Below, one piece after another: positions 8,462 to 17,509 of a DNA stretch of 64,000 nucleotides (its first letter is position 1; every line of letters begins with the position of its first letter). Origin of the DNA: Paracoccus haematequi (GTDB lineage Bacteria; Pseudomonadota; Alphaproteobacteria; Rhodobacterales; Rhodobacteraceae). Location of the stretch: positions 62,001-126,000 of the forward strand of contig CAMCVS010000002.1 in the NCBI GenBank assembly GCA_945881965.1, in the 5' to 3' direction. A model generated the notes under the pieces. That model had not been told where the DNA came from and ran no database searches. It saw only the letters and a program-made list of their open reading frames with translations. Position numbers and translations under genes: made by a program.

Positions 8462-11199
8462 TGCTGGGGGCCATCGGGTTTGCCGTGCCGTCGCTGCTGT
8501 GGGCGCTGCTGGCGTTGCCTGCGCTGTGGCTGATCCTGCGCGCGGTGCCGCCTGCGCCGATCCGGCGGCGGTTCCCCGGTGTGGCGCTGCTGTTGGGGCT
8601 GAAGGACGATGATCAGGTCAGCGACCGCACGCCGTGGTGGCTGTTGGCGTTGCGGATGCTGGCGGTGGCGGCGGTGATATTGGGGCTGGCAGGGCCGATC
8701 CTGAACCCGGACCGGTCCACGGCCCAAGGGTCGGGTCCGGTTCTGATCGTGTTGGACGCGGGCTGGGGCGGCGCGCAGGATTGGGCGGCGCGGCAGGAAC
8801 TGGCGGATCGGTTGCTGGCGCAGGCGGGGCGCGATGGGCGACCGGTGGCGATGCTGCGGTTGACTGCGCCCGAGCCGGTGGAATTTCTGCCCGCCGAGGT
8901 CTGGCGCGCGCGTCTGCCCGGAATGGGGCCGCAAGCCTGGACGGCCACCGCGATGCCCGCCCTGCCGGAGTCCGCGTTTGAAACGTGGTGGCTGTCAGAC
9001 GGTCTGGCGCTGCCGATGCAGGATGAACTTTTTGCGGCGCTCGAGGCGAAAGGCCCGGTGCAGGTCTATCAAACCGGGCGCGCGGCCATTGCGCTGGCCC
9101 CGGTGCTGGTCGAGGACGGGGCGTTGCGGCTGACCGCGCGGCGGGCCTTGGCGGGCGAGGCGCGCGTGATTGGCGTTGCCGCGATGGGGCTTGATCCGGC
9201 AGGGGTGCCGCGCGCGCTGGCGCGGATCGACCTGACATTTGCGCCGGGTGCATCCGAGGCGACCGCGCTGTTGTCGCTACCCGCCGAATTGCGCGCGCGG
9301 GTGACCCGGTTCGAAATCGAGGGCCTGCGCAGCGCGGGCGCGGTGACGCTGTCGGATGACAGCCTGCGGCGGCGCGAGGTGGCGCTGATCGCGGGGCGTG
9401 ACGACCGCGAGGGGCTGGAACTGCTGTCGCCGCTGTACTACCTGCGGTCCGCGCTGGAACCGTCGGTCGATCTGATCGAAGGCGCGCTGTTGGATATCCT
9501 GCCTGCGAACCCGGATGTGATCGTGTTGGCAGATGTGGCCACGCTGTCGGGCGCGGAACAGGCGGCGCTGCTGGATTGGGCCGACAAGGGTGGGTTGCTG
9601 TTGCGGTTCGCCGGACCACGATTGGCCGCGTCCGATCTCAGCCGCACGGAAGAAGACCCGCTGATGCCGGTGCGCCTGCGCGCGGGCGGGCGCACCGTGG
9701 GCGGCGCGATGAGCTGGGGTGCGCCCAAGTCACTGGCCCCGTTTGCGGAAACCTCGCCGCTGTTCGGGCTGGCGGTGCCTGATGATGTGGCCGTGACGTC
9801 GCAGGTCATGGCGCAGCCCGACCCGACGCTGGCCGACCGTGTGATTGCGCAACTGACCGATGGCACGCCCCTGATCACGCGCAAGCGGATCGGGCAGGGA
9901 CAGGTGGTGCTGGTGCATGTGACGGCGAATGCGGAATGGTCGTCGCTGCCGTTGTCGGGGCTGTTCGTGCAGATGCTGGAACGGCTGGCGGTGTCATCGG
10001 CAACCGAGGCCCCGGCAATCGCCGATATGGCAGGCACGACATGGGCCCCGTTCGAGGTTCTGGACGCCTTTGGCAGGCTCAGCGCCACCGACGCGCTGCA
10101 AGGGGTGGATGGCGCGGCGTTGATGGTGGAGGCATTGGGGCCGGACCTGCGCCCCGGCCTCTATCGTAGCGAGGCGCGCGTGATGGCGCGCAATGTGCTG
10201 GGATCAGATGACACGCTTGCGCCTGCGATCTGGCCCGCCCGGGTGCCGGTGGTGGGCATTGGCGGTGCCAAGGAAACGCCGCTGGCGGGGTGGCTGTTGG
10301 CGCTGGCATTGTTGGCCTTGGCGGTGGACGTGGGCGCAACACTGGCTTTGTCGGGGCGGTTGCGGCTGGCGCGCGCGGGGGTGCTGGTGCTCGTGCTTGT
10401 GATGCCACGCGCTGATGCGGCCCATGCGCAGGCGACACCGGATGACGCGTTCACCCTGCTGGCGACGGCGGAAACCGTGCTGTCCTATGTCCGCACCGGG
10501 GATGCGACGCTTGATGAAACCTCGCAGCTTGGGTTGCAGGGGCTGTCGGATGTGCTGTTCTTCCGCACCTCGATCGAACCTGCGCCCCCCATCGGGGTCA
10601 ATCTGGAAACCGATGATCTGGGCCTGTTCCCGTTCATCTATTGGCCGGTGACCGAACAACAGCCGCAACCCTCTGCCGAGGCCTATGCGAAACTGAACCG
10701 ATATCTGCGCGGCGGCGGGATGATCCTGTTCGACACCCGCGACGCCGATGTGGCGCGCTTTGGCGGGTCATCGCCGCAGGGGCGCAAGCTGCGCAGTCTG
10801 GCAGCGCCCTTGGATATCCCGGCGCTGGAACCCCTTCCCGAAGATCACATCCTGACGCGCACCTTCTATCTGTTGCAGGATTTCCCCGGTCGCCACATCA
10901 GCCGCGATGTCTGGGTCGAAGCCGCGCCCGCGGATGCCGAAAAGATCGAGGGGATGCCGTTCCGCAATCTGAACGATGGCGTGACGCCAGTGATCATCGG
11001 CGGCAATGACTGGGCGTCGGCCTGGGCTGCCGATGAACGTGGCAACCCGATCTATCCCGTGGGGCGCGGCCAGACGGGGGAACGGCAGCGCGAACTGGCC
11101 TATCGGTTCGGCGTCAACATCGTGATGCATGTGCTGACCGGCAATTACAAATCCGATCAGGTGCATGTGCCTGCGCTGCTGGAAAGGCTGGGGCAATGA
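8461..11199 (+). CDS. BatA-N / DUF4159 membrane protein
   Basis: A 912-residue membrane protein. The N-terminus matches the BatA (aerotolerance) N-terminal domain with hydrophobic segments at about 4-26 and 58-76. A long periplasmic-like region follows, then two more hydrophobic stretches around residues 615-660. The last 220 residues are a DUF4159 domain (FFRTSIEPAPP, GLFPFIYWPVTEQQ, RYLRGGGMILFDTR), which resembles class I glutamine-amidotransferase-like folds. The start at 8461 overlaps the DUF58 stop by one base. Inferred to be the membrane core of an envelope system run by MoxR; the substrate is unknown. Confidence 0.88.
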   Translation: MLGAIGFAVPSLLWALLALPALWLILRAVPPAPIRRRFPGVALLLGLKDDDQVSDRTPWWLLALRMLAVAAVILGLAGPILNPDRSTAQGSGPVLIVLDAGWGGAQDWAARQELADRLLAQAGRDGRPVAMLRLTAPEPVEFLPAEVWRARLPGMGPQAWTATAMPALPESAFETWWLSDGLALPMQDELFAALEAKGPVQVYQTGRAAIALAPVLVEDGALRLTARRALAGEARVIGVAAMGLDPAGVPRALARIDLTFAPGASEATALLSLPAELRARVTRFEIEGLRSAGAVTLSDDSLRRREVALIAGRDDREGLELLSPLYYLRSALEPSVDLIEGALLDILPANPDVIVLADVATLSGAEQAALLDWADKGGLLLRFAGPRLAASDLSRTEEDPLMPVRLRAGGRTVGGAMSWGAPKSLAPFAETSPLFGLAVPDDVAVTSQVMAQPDPTLADRVIAQLTDGTPLITRKRIGQGQVVLVHVTANAEWSSLPLSGLFVQMLERLAVSSATEAPAIADMAGTTWAPFEVLDAFGRLSATDALQGVDGAALMVEALGPDLRPGLYRSEARVMARNVLGSDDTLAPAIWPARVPVVGIGGAKETPLAGWLLALALLALAVDVGATLALSGRLRLARAGVLVLVLVMPRADAAHAQATPDDAFTLLATAETVLSYVRTGDATLDETSQLGLQGLSDVLFFRTSIEPAPPIGVNLETDDLGLFPFIYWPVTEQQPQPSAEAYAKLNRYLRGGGMILFDTRDADVARFGGSSPQGRKLRSLAAPLDIPALEPLPEDHILTRTFYLLQDFPGRHISRDVWVEAAPADAEKIEGMPFRNLNDGVTPVIIGGNDWASAWAADERGNPIYPVGRGQTGERQRELAYRFGVNIVMHVLTGNYKSDQVHVPALLERLGQ

Positions 11200-13253
11200 C
11201 CGGGTTTGGCGATATCGTGTTCGATCCGTTGTTGCCGCTGGCGGTGCTGGTGGGTCTGGCCGTGCTGGCGGCTTTGACGGCGGCGCTGGCGATCTGGCGC
11301 GGGCTGGTGGGCTGGCCGTGGCGGGCCTTGGCGGGGCTGGTGATCCTGACAGCCATCGCCAACCCGTCGCTGCAACGCGAGGACCGCGCGCCCTTGTCCG
11401 ATATCGTGCTGATGATCGAGGACAAGTCGGCGTCGAACCGTTTGGCCGCGCGGGACGCGCAACGCGATACGGCGGCAGACGCCCTGGCCGCTGAAATCGC
11501 GGCGCGCCCCGGCACCGAACTGCGCCGCATCACAGTGGGCGACGGGTCCGACGATCAGGGCACATTGTTGCTGGACGCGATGAACGCCGCGCTGGCGGAA
11601 GAACCACGGGGGCGCATCGCGGGGGTGATCGCACTGACCGATGGCCGCGTGCATGATGTTGAGCGCGCGCCTGATCTGCCCGCGCCGTTGCATGTACTGC
11701 TGACGGGGCAGCCCGCCGATTGGGACCGCCGCCTGATCGTGGAAAACGCGCCAGCATTCGCGATTCTGGGCGAGCCTGTCACTCTGTCGATCCGGGTCGA
11801 GGATACCGGCGCAGGCCCCGCCGATACCACCGCGCCGATCACCATCAGCGTCGATGGCGGCGCGGCGCAGGAATATACCATAGACATCGGGCGCACCGTC
11901 GATCTGCCCATCACCCTGCCGCATGGCGGGCGCAACGTGATCCGCTTTGCCGTGCCCGCCGCGTCGGGTGAAATCACCGACCGCAATAACGCGGCCCTCG
12001 TGCAGATCAACGGCGTTCGCGACCGGCTGCGCGTGCTGTTGGTGTCGGGCGAGCCGCACCCCGGCGGGCGTACATGGCGCAACCTGTTGAAATCCGACAG
12101 CTCGGTGGACCTTGTGCATTTCACCATCCTGCGTCCGCCGGAAAAGCAGGATGGGGTGCCGGTGGCGGAACTGTCGCTGATCGCGTTTCCGACCCGCGAA
12201 TTGTTCATGGAAAAGATCGACGATTTCGATCTGATCATCTTTGACCGTTACCGGCGGCGCGGCATCCTGCCGAACCTGTATCTGGAGAACGTCGCAGACT
12301 ATGTGCGGCGCGGCGGCACCGTGTTGATCGCCGCTGGCAAGGAGTTTGCCGAGGCGGAATCGCTCTATCGCTCGCCCTTGGGCGTGGTGATGCCTGCCAG
12401 CCCGACGGCGCGCGTCGTCGAAGAGGGGTTTTTGCCCCGTATTACCGATATCGGCCAGCGGCATCCGGTGACGGCGGGACTTGCACCAGAAGGAACCGGC
12501 GACTGGGGCCGCTGGATGCGCCAGATCGAGGTGACCCCCACCAGCGGCGTCGTCGCGATGGAGGGGGCCGAGGGCCGCCCCCTGCTGGTGCTGGACCGGG
12601 TCGGCGAAGGGCGCGTGGCGCTGTTGGCGTCGGATCAGGCCTGGCTCTGGGATCGCGGGTTCGAAGGCGGCGGGCCGCAGGCGGAACTGCTGCGCCGTCT
12701 GGCGCATTGGATGATGAAGGAACCCGATCTGGAAGAAGAGGCGATCACCGCCGAACCCGTGGGCCAGATCATGCAGATCACCCGCCGCAGCCTGAAGGAC
12801 ACGGTCGGCCCGCTGACGATTGAGGGCCCGACGGGCGAGGCCGTGACCCTGCCCCTGAACCCCGACGGGCCGGGGCGGTTCACCGCGACCTATACCGGGC
12901 CGGATATTGGGCTTTATCGCCTGACCGAAGGCGATCAAAGCGTGGTGGTGGGCCTTGGCCCCGCCGCGCCGCGCGAATTTGTCGAAACCATCGCGGATGG
13001 TGCGCTTTTGGCCCCCTTGGTCGAGGCGCGGCGCGGCGGCGTTCTGCGCCTGTCAGATGGCGTGCCCGATCTGCGCGACGTGCGCGAAGGTCGGCCCGCC
13101 GCCGGACGCGGCTGGATCGGGATCACACCCCGCAACGCCTTTGAGACCCGCGACATCACCCGCTGGCCGCTGATGCCGGCGTGGCTGGCGTTGTTGCTGG
13201 TTGCGGGGCTGATCCTGGCCGGGTGGCTGCGCGAGGGGCGGCGCAGCGCCTGA
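11196..13253 (+). CDS. Membrane protein, Bat-operon type (VWA-like / GATase-like)
   Basis: A 685-residue protein with two N-terminal hydrophobic segments (about 9-35 and 42-56), a VWA-like segment (DIVLMIEDKSASN), an immunoglobulin-like middle part and a region typical of class I glutamine-amidotransferase-like folds (about 270-440, RVLLVSGEPHPGGRTWRNLL). It ends with a C-terminal helix (PAWLALLLVAGLILAGWL). The DxSxS MIDAS motif is altered (EDKSASN), so metal binding is uncertain. Four-base overlap with the DUF4159 gene; last gene of the MoxR operon. No function known. Confidence 0.83.
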   Translation: MTGFGDIVFDPLLPLAVLVGLAVLAALTAALAIWRGLVGWPWRALAGLVILTAIANPSLQREDRAPLSDIVLMIEDKSASNRLAARDAQRDTAADALAAEIAARPGTELRRITVGDGSDDQGTLLLDAMNAALAEEPRGRIAGVIALTDGRVHDVERAPDLPAPLHVLLTGQPADWDRRLIVENAPAFAILGEPVTLSIRVEDTGAGPADTTAPITISVDGGAAQEYTIDIGRTVDLPITLPHGGRNVIRFAVPAASGEITDRNNAALVQINGVRDRLRVLLVSGEPHPGGRTWRNLLKSDSSVDLVHFTILRPPEKQDGVPVAELSLIAFPTRELFMEKIDDFDLIIFDRYRRRGILPNLYLENVADYVRRGGTVLIAAGKEFAEAESLYRSPLGVVMPASPTARVVEEGFLPRITDIGQRHPVTAGLAPEGTGDWGRWMRQIEVTPTSGVVAMEGAEGRPLLVLDRVGEGRVALLASDQAWLWDRGFEGGGPQAELLRRLAHWMMKEPDLEEEAITAEPVGQIMQITRRSLKDTVGPLTIEGPTGEAVTLPLNPDGPGRFTATYTGPDIGLYRLTEGDQSVVVGLGPAAPREFVETIADGALLAPLVEARRGGVLRLSDGVPDLRDVREGRPAAGRGWIGITPRNAFETRDITRWPLMPAWLALLLVAGLILAGWLREGRRSA

Positions 13254-13616
13254 TCAGCGGGACAGCTTGACTGTAAAGGGCGCGCTGACGTCGCCGTTCG
13301 AACATTTCGCCTGCACGATGACCGACCGCAGACCATCCGGCACCGCGACATCGGTCAGCGACCGGGTAAAGGGCTGTTCGTCCTCATGCGGGTGCAGCAA
13401 TTCGCGGGTTGCCAACACGGTGCCATCCGGGGCCAGCACCTGCCACGCATCGGCATAGTGATCCCAACCGGTATCGCCGTGCCGCACCGTGACATCAAAC
13501 CGCCACCCCATGCCGGACCGGCTGACCGCGACGCCCTCGATCACGGACGGATCCGCCGCCAGCGGGGCGGCCAGCACTATGGCGGCGAGGATGAGGGCGG
13601 TGCGGGACATGGGCAT
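13254..13616 (-). CDS. Small exported protein of unknown function
   Basis: A 120-residue protein with a signal peptide (MSRTALILAAIVLAAPLAA, cleavage probably after residue 21-22) and a compact beta-rich body (WRFDVTVRHGDTGWDHYADAW, HEDEQPFTRSL, VIVQAKCSNGD). One cysteine remains in the mature part. Its stop abuts the stop of the convergent operon. I do not recognise the family beyond a conserved alphaproteobacterial hypothetical. The start could be either of two ATGs two codons apart. Confidence 0.75.
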   Translation of the reverse strand: MPMSRTALILAAIVLAAPLAADPSVIEGVAVSRSGMGWRFDVTVRHGDTGWDHYADAWQVLAPDGTVLATRELLHPHEDEQPFTRSLTDVAVPDGLRSVIVQAKCSNGDVSAPFTVKLSR

Positions 13617-13646
13617 GCCATACCAATGCGAAGGGGTGCTGTCGCG

Positions 13647-14369
13647 TCAACTCTGCGTGTGGCCCATATGATCTTCCGCCCCCAGCAGCACCGCGCGCGA
13701 TCTTGAGGCAAACTCGCGCCGCCACAGCACCACGGTCGTCACGGCCGCCCCTGCGAACAACCCCAGCGGCCCCAGCAGCCAACCACAGGCGGCCAGCGCA
13801 AAATACACCGCGCGCAGGCCGCGATTGAAACTTTTCGCGGCGGTGATGTTGATCTCGGCGGCCTTGGCGGCGCGCGGCGCGGTATGCGGATCGGTCGGAT
13901 TATCCGGCACGGCGGCCATCACGATGGCGCAATAGCCGAACAGACGGTGCGACCAGACGAATTTCAGGAACGCATTGGATAAAAAGAACAGGATCAGCAA
14001 CACCTTTACTTCCCAGACCACGGCGGGGGTGGGCAGGTTCAGGTCGGTCGCAACCTGGGCCAGCGGCGCGGCATTGCCGATCAGGGCCAGCCCGCCGCCG
14101 ATGGCGATCATGCTGGCCGAGGCAAAGAACGATGCGCCTTGCCGCAGCGTGGCGAGGATCTGCGAATCAAAAATGCGCGGGGTGCGTGCCACCATCTGCC
14201 GCATCCATTCGCGGCGATATTCGGCCATCAGCACTGACACCGATGGGCGCGCGGACGGCGGGTGTTCGATGTGCCAGCCGATCAGCACCCACAGCGCAAA
14301 GATCGCCAGCACCGCGCCCAGATCCAATGCTGTCAGCCCCAGCCAGATCAGCGTGGTCAGGTCGGCCAT
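13647..14369 (-). CDS. DUF599 family membrane protein
   Basis: A 240-residue inner-membrane protein with an N-terminal helix (LIWLGLTALDLGAVLAIFALW) and about three further segments. The family block KSFNRGLRAVYFALA lies near the end, and IEHPPSARPSVSVLMAEYRREWM follows the first helix. The ATG at 14369 begins two bases after the stop of the CopD-like gene, so the pair is co-transcribed. DUF599 has no assigned activity. Confidence 0.88.
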   Translation of the reverse strand: MADLTTLIWLGLTALDLGAVLAIFALWVLIGWHIEHPPSARPSVSVLMAEYRREWMRQMVARTPRIFDSQILATLRQGASFFASASMIAIGGGLALIGNAAPLAQVATDLNLPTPAVVWEVKVLLILFFLSNAFLKFVWSHRLFGYCAIVMAAVPDNPTDPHTAPRAAKAAEINITAAKSFNRGLRAVYFALAACGWLLGPLGLFAGAAVTTVVLWRREFASRSRAVLLGAEDHMGHTQS

Positions 14370-14371
14370 CC

Positions 14372-14782
14372 TCAGAACGGCTTCACCACCACCACCCACA
14401 GGATGGCGATGACGACCAGAACGCTGATCTCGTTGAACACCCGCAGATACAGGTCGGTTTCTTCGAAGATGCCCTTGCGCGCGCGCAGCACCAGACGCCC
14501 GGTCCACAGGTAATGTCCGGCGATCAGCGTCACCAGACCCAGCTTGACCCAGACCCATGTGGGATAGCCCCAGCTCCATCCCAGCCACAGGCCGGTCGCC
14601 ACTGCGATCACGGCCAACCCGGCGGAAAACCGATACAGCCGGATCGTCAGATCACCCAAGGGGCCGAACGCCTGCATCCGCGCCCATTCGCGCCGCCAAT
14701 AGATCAACGCGCGCGGCACCGCAAAGATGGATGTCATCCACCCCATCACGCACAGGATATGTATGATCTTGACCCAGTCCAT
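14372..14782 (-). CDS. CopD / HemJ-like membrane protein
   Basis: A 136-residue protein with four transmembrane helices and the pattern of the CopD/HemJ group: MDWVKIIHILCVMGWMTSIFAVPRALIYW at the start, then LYRFSAGLAVIAVATGLWLGW and VWVKLGLVTLIAGHYLW. The conserved first-helix histidine (H8), a haem-ligand candidate, is present. HemJ is an alternative protoporphyrinogen oxidase, but this shorter relative may be a paralogue with another role. I start at the ATG at 14782, where homology begins. First gene of a pair with DUF599. Confidence 0.8.
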   Translation of the reverse strand: MDWVKIIHILCVMGWMTSIFAVPRALIYWRREWARMQAFGPLGDLTIRLYRFSAGLAVIAVATGLWLGWSWGYPTWVWVKLGLVTLIAGHYLWTGRLVLRARKGIFEETDLYLRVFNEISVLVVIAILWVVVVKPF

Positions 14783-14875
14783 GCGCCGCAACTGACAGGG
14801 AAACGCTGCGCTGTGCAAGGTGTCGCGGGGCCGCAGCGCCGGTCTTTGGAAATACCGCTAGGATTCTGCGGGTTT

Positions 14876-14894
14876 TGGTCATAATTTTTGACCA
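14876..14894. promoter_or_regulatory. Inverted repeat, candidate operator upstream of glcDEF
   Basis: TGGTCA and TGACCA flank seven AT-rich bases 35 bases before the glcD ATG. The repeat overlaps a possible -10 element (CATAAT at 14880-14885). TGGT/ACCA half-sites are favoured by FadR/GlcC-type GntR regulators, although their usual spacing is shorter. Operator function is an inference. Confidence 0.45.
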
Positions 14895-14928
14895 GACACA
14901 GGGTCTGACGCGACACCGGGAGAGCACC

Positions 14929-16362
14929 ATGCAGATGCCAGAGCCAAACCCCGCCATTCTGGCCCGCAAGGCCGAGATCGTGGCGGCGCTGCGGGCGGTG
15001 CTGCCCGGTGATGCCGTGATCGACGCGGTATCCGAAACCCGCGCCTATGAATGTGACGCGCTGGCCGCTTATCGCTGCGCGCCGCTGGCGGTGGTGCTGC
15101 CATCCTCGACCGAGGAAGTGGCCGCCGCGCTGCGCGTCTGCCATGCGATGGGGGTGCCGGTGGTGCCGCGCGGGTCGGGCACGTCGCTGGCGGGCGGCGC
15201 GATGCCGTCGGCGGATGCCGTGGTGTTGGGCGTGGCGCGCATGGCCGAGGTGCTGGAGGTGGATTATGCGAACCGCCTGATCCGCGTGCAGGCGGGGCGC
15301 ACCAACCTGAGCGTTACCGGCGCCGTGGAATCGGACGGGTTTTTCTATGCCCCCGACCCGTCCAGCCAATTGGCCTGCGCGATTGCGGGCAATGTGGCGA
15401 TGAATTCGGGCGGGGCGCATTGCCTGAAATATGGCGTGACGACGAATAACCTCTTGGGCGTGCGGATGGTGCTGATGGATGGCACCATCGTGGACCTTGG
15501 CGGCGGGCATCTGGATGCAGGGGGGCTTGACCTGCTGGGCGTGGTCTGCGGGTCCGAAGGGCAGTTGGGCGTTGTCACCGAGGCCACGCTGCGCATCCTG
15601 CCCAAACCCGAAGGCGCGCGGCCGGTACTGATGGGGTTCGATAGGTCCGAAGTCGCGGGCGAATGTGTGTCGGCGATCATCAAGGCGGGCATCTTGCCCG
15701 TCGCGATCGAATTCATGGACCGCCCCTGCATCCGCGCCACCGAGGCCTTTGCCAAGGCGGGCTATCCCGATTGCGAGGCGCTGTTGATCGTCGAGGTCGA
15801 GGGATCAGAGACGGAAATCGCCGAGCAGCTTGCCGTGATCATGGCCATCGCCCGCGCGCATAATCCGGTGGAACTGCGCGAGGCGGCGGATGAGGGTCAA
15901 GCAAAACGCATCTGGCTGGGCCGCAAATCGGCCTTTGGCGCGATGGGGCAGATCAATGATTACATGTGTCTGGATGGCACGATCCCGGTGAGCCAACTGT
16001 CCTATGTGCTGAAGCGCATCGGCGAGATGAGCCGCGCTGTCGGGCTGGATGTCGGCAACGTGTTCCATGCAGGCGACGGCAACATGCATCCGCTGATCCT
16101 GTACAATGCCAACACGCCCGGCGATCTGGAACGCTGCGAGGCGCTGGGCGCGGATATCCTGAAGCTGTGCGTCGAGGTCGGCGGCTGTCTGACGGGCGAA
16201 CATGGCGTGGGCATTGAAAAGCGCGATCTGATGGGGGTGCAATTCGCGCCCGATGATCTGGATATCCAGATGGCGGTCAAGGATGTGTTCGACCCCGCAT
16301 GGTTGTTGAACCCCGCCAAGGTGTTTCCCTTGGCGTCATCGGCCGCGCGGCGCGCGGCCTGA
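14929..16362 (+). CDS. glcD: Glycolate oxidase FAD subunit
   Basis: A 477-residue FAD-linked oxidase that converts glycolate (or lactate-like 2-hydroxy acids) to the 2-oxoacid together with GlcE and GlcF. The FAD_binding_4 domain (about 50-190) shows VVPRGSGTSLAGGA, and DPSSQLACAIAGNVAMNSGGAHCLKYG sits at the pyrophosphate site; the C-terminal oxidase domain has VGNVFHAGDGNMHP and LTGEHGVGIEKR. I start at the ATG at 14929 behind GGGAGAG. First gene of glcDEF; an inverted repeat upstream may bind its regulator. Confidence 0.95.
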   Translation: MQMPEPNPAILARKAEIVAALRAVLPGDAVIDAVSETRAYECDALAAYRCAPLAVVLPSSTEEVAAALRVCHAMGVPVVPRGSGTSLAGGAMPSADAVVLGVARMAEVLEVDYANRLIRVQAGRTNLSVTGAVESDGFFYAPDPSSQLACAIAGNVAMNSGGAHCLKYGVTTNNLLGVRMVLMDGTIVDLGGGHLDAGGLDLLGVVCGSEGQLGVVTEATLRILPKPEGARPVLMGFDRSEVAGECVSAIIKAGILPVAIEFMDRPCIRATEAFAKAGYPDCEALLIVEVEGSETEIAEQLAVIMAIARAHNPVELREAADEGQAKRIWLGRKSAFGAMGQINDYMCLDGTIPVSQLSYVLKRIGEMSRAVGLDVGNVFHAGDGNMHPLILYNANTPGDLERCEALGADILKLCVEVGGCLTGEHGVGIEKRDLMGVQFAPDDLDIQMAVKDVFDPAWLLNPAKVFPLASSAARRAA

Positions 16363-16371
16363 AACGTAGCC

Positions 16372-16419
16372 GGGGGGCCAGCCCCCCGGAACCCCCCGAG
16401 GTATTTCTGGCAAGATGAA
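16372..16419 (+). repeat. GC-hairpin intergenic repeat, family 2
   Basis: A G/C hairpin (GGGGGGC-CA-GCCCCCC), then a C-run, then GAGGTATTTCTGGCAAGATG. Related copies lie at 43088-43132 and, reversed, at 54754-54811. This copy runs into the start codon of glcE, so the terminal AAGATGAA of the repeat provides the ATG. Confidence 0.65.
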
Positions 16420-17509
16420 TATGGAACAGGTCACAGATGAGGCCGGATTGGCCGCGCTGATTGCCAGCCGGGAGGCGCCGTTGCGGATCGTCGGTGGCGG
16501 GACGCGCGGGATGGTGGCGGGCAATGCGGAGCCGCTGTCGGTCGCGGGGCTGACGGGGGTCACGCTGTATGAACCGGGCGCGATGACATTGGTGGTGCGC
16601 GCGGGCACGGCTTTGGCCGAGGTGGAACGCGTGCTGGACGCAGAGGGGCAGCGGCTGGCGTTTGAACCCGCCGACTGGCGCGGCCTGCTGGGGACAAGCG
16701 GCGCGCCAACGATTGGCGGCGTTGTTGCGGGCAATATCAGCGGGCCGCGCCGCGTGGCGGTGGGGGCGTGCCGGGATTTCCTGCTGGGGGTGCGGTTCGT
16801 CGATGGACGGGGCCGGGTGATCAAGAACGGCGGCCGGGTAATGAAAAACGTCACCGGCTATGACCTTGTCAAGCTGATGGCGGGGTCTTGGGGCACCTTG
16901 GGCGTGCTGACTGAGGTCAGTTTCAAGGTGCTGGCCAAGCCCGCCACAGAGGCGACGCTGATCCGGCGCGGGGTGACGGCGGCGGAGGGGGTTGCGGCGC
17001 TGACTGTGGGTCTGGGCACGCCCTATGATGTGACGGGCGCGGCGTGGAGCGGCGGTGCGGCGTTGCTGCGGATCGAGGGGATGGCGGGGTCGGTCACCTA
17101 TCGCCGCGATGCGCTGGCGCGACTTTTGGGTGCAGGGTGGGACGCGGCCGAGGGCGCGGACAGCGCCGCCCTGTGGCGGGACGTGCGCGATGTGACGCCG
17201 TTTGCGGGGCGGGCAGGCGTGGTGTGGCGGGTATCGGTCAAGCCGACCGACGGGCCGCGCGTTTTGGCGGCGCTTGGCGACCCCGAAGCGGTGTTGGACT
17301 GGGGCGGCGGGCTGTGCTGGCTGCTCATGCCCGAGGGCGCGGATGTGCGCGCCGCATTGGCCCCGTTTGGCGGTCATGCCACGCGGATCAGGGGCCATGA
17401 CCCTGCGCCGGTGTTTCAGCCCGAACCGGCACCGGTGGCCGCCTTGTCCGCCCGGTTGCGCGCCGAATTTGATCCAAAGGGCCTGTTCAATCCGGGGTTG
17501 ATGACCTGA
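16415..17509 (+). CDS. glcE: Glycolate oxidase FAD-binding subunit
   Basis: A 364-residue FAD_binding_4 protein that lacks a full oxidase C-terminal domain, as GlcE does. Visible blocks: LRIVGGGTRGMVAG, FEPADWRGLLGTSGAPTIGG, then RVMKNVTGYDLVKLMAGSWG and the C-terminal FDPKGLFNPG. It works in the GlcDEF complex. The start is the ATG at 16415, which falls within a dispersed repeat, or the ATG at 16421; no good Shine-Dalgarno supports either. One-base overlap with glcF downstream. Confidence 0.92.
   Translation: MNMEQVTDEAGLAALIASREAPLRIVGGGTRGMVAGNAEPLSVAGLTGVTLYEPGAMTLVVRAGTALAEVERVLDAEGQRLAFEPADWRGLLGTSGAPTIGGVVAGNISGPRRVAVGACRDFLLGVRFVDGRGRVIKNGGRVMKNVTGYDLVKLMAGSWGTLGVLTEVSFKVLAKPATEATLIRRGVTAAEGVAALTVGLGTPYDVTGAAWSGGAALLRIEGMAGSVTYRRDALARLLGAGWDAAEGADSAALWRDVRDVTPFAGRAGVVWRVSVKPTDGPRVLAALGDPEAVLDWGGGLCWLLMPEGADVRAALAPFGGHATRIRGHDPAPVFQPEPAPVAALSARLRAEFDPKGLFNPGLMT

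Noticed and set aside
8618-9619. Long arginine/proline-rich minus-strand frame
   Set aside because: Antisense of the DUF4159 gene, high G+C third positions create such frames throughout the window.
11157-12938. 593-residue minus-strand frame opposite the Bat-type membrane gene
   Set aside because: Composition (runs of Arg, His, Gln) and position fully antisense to a well-supported gene; no motif or ribosome site.
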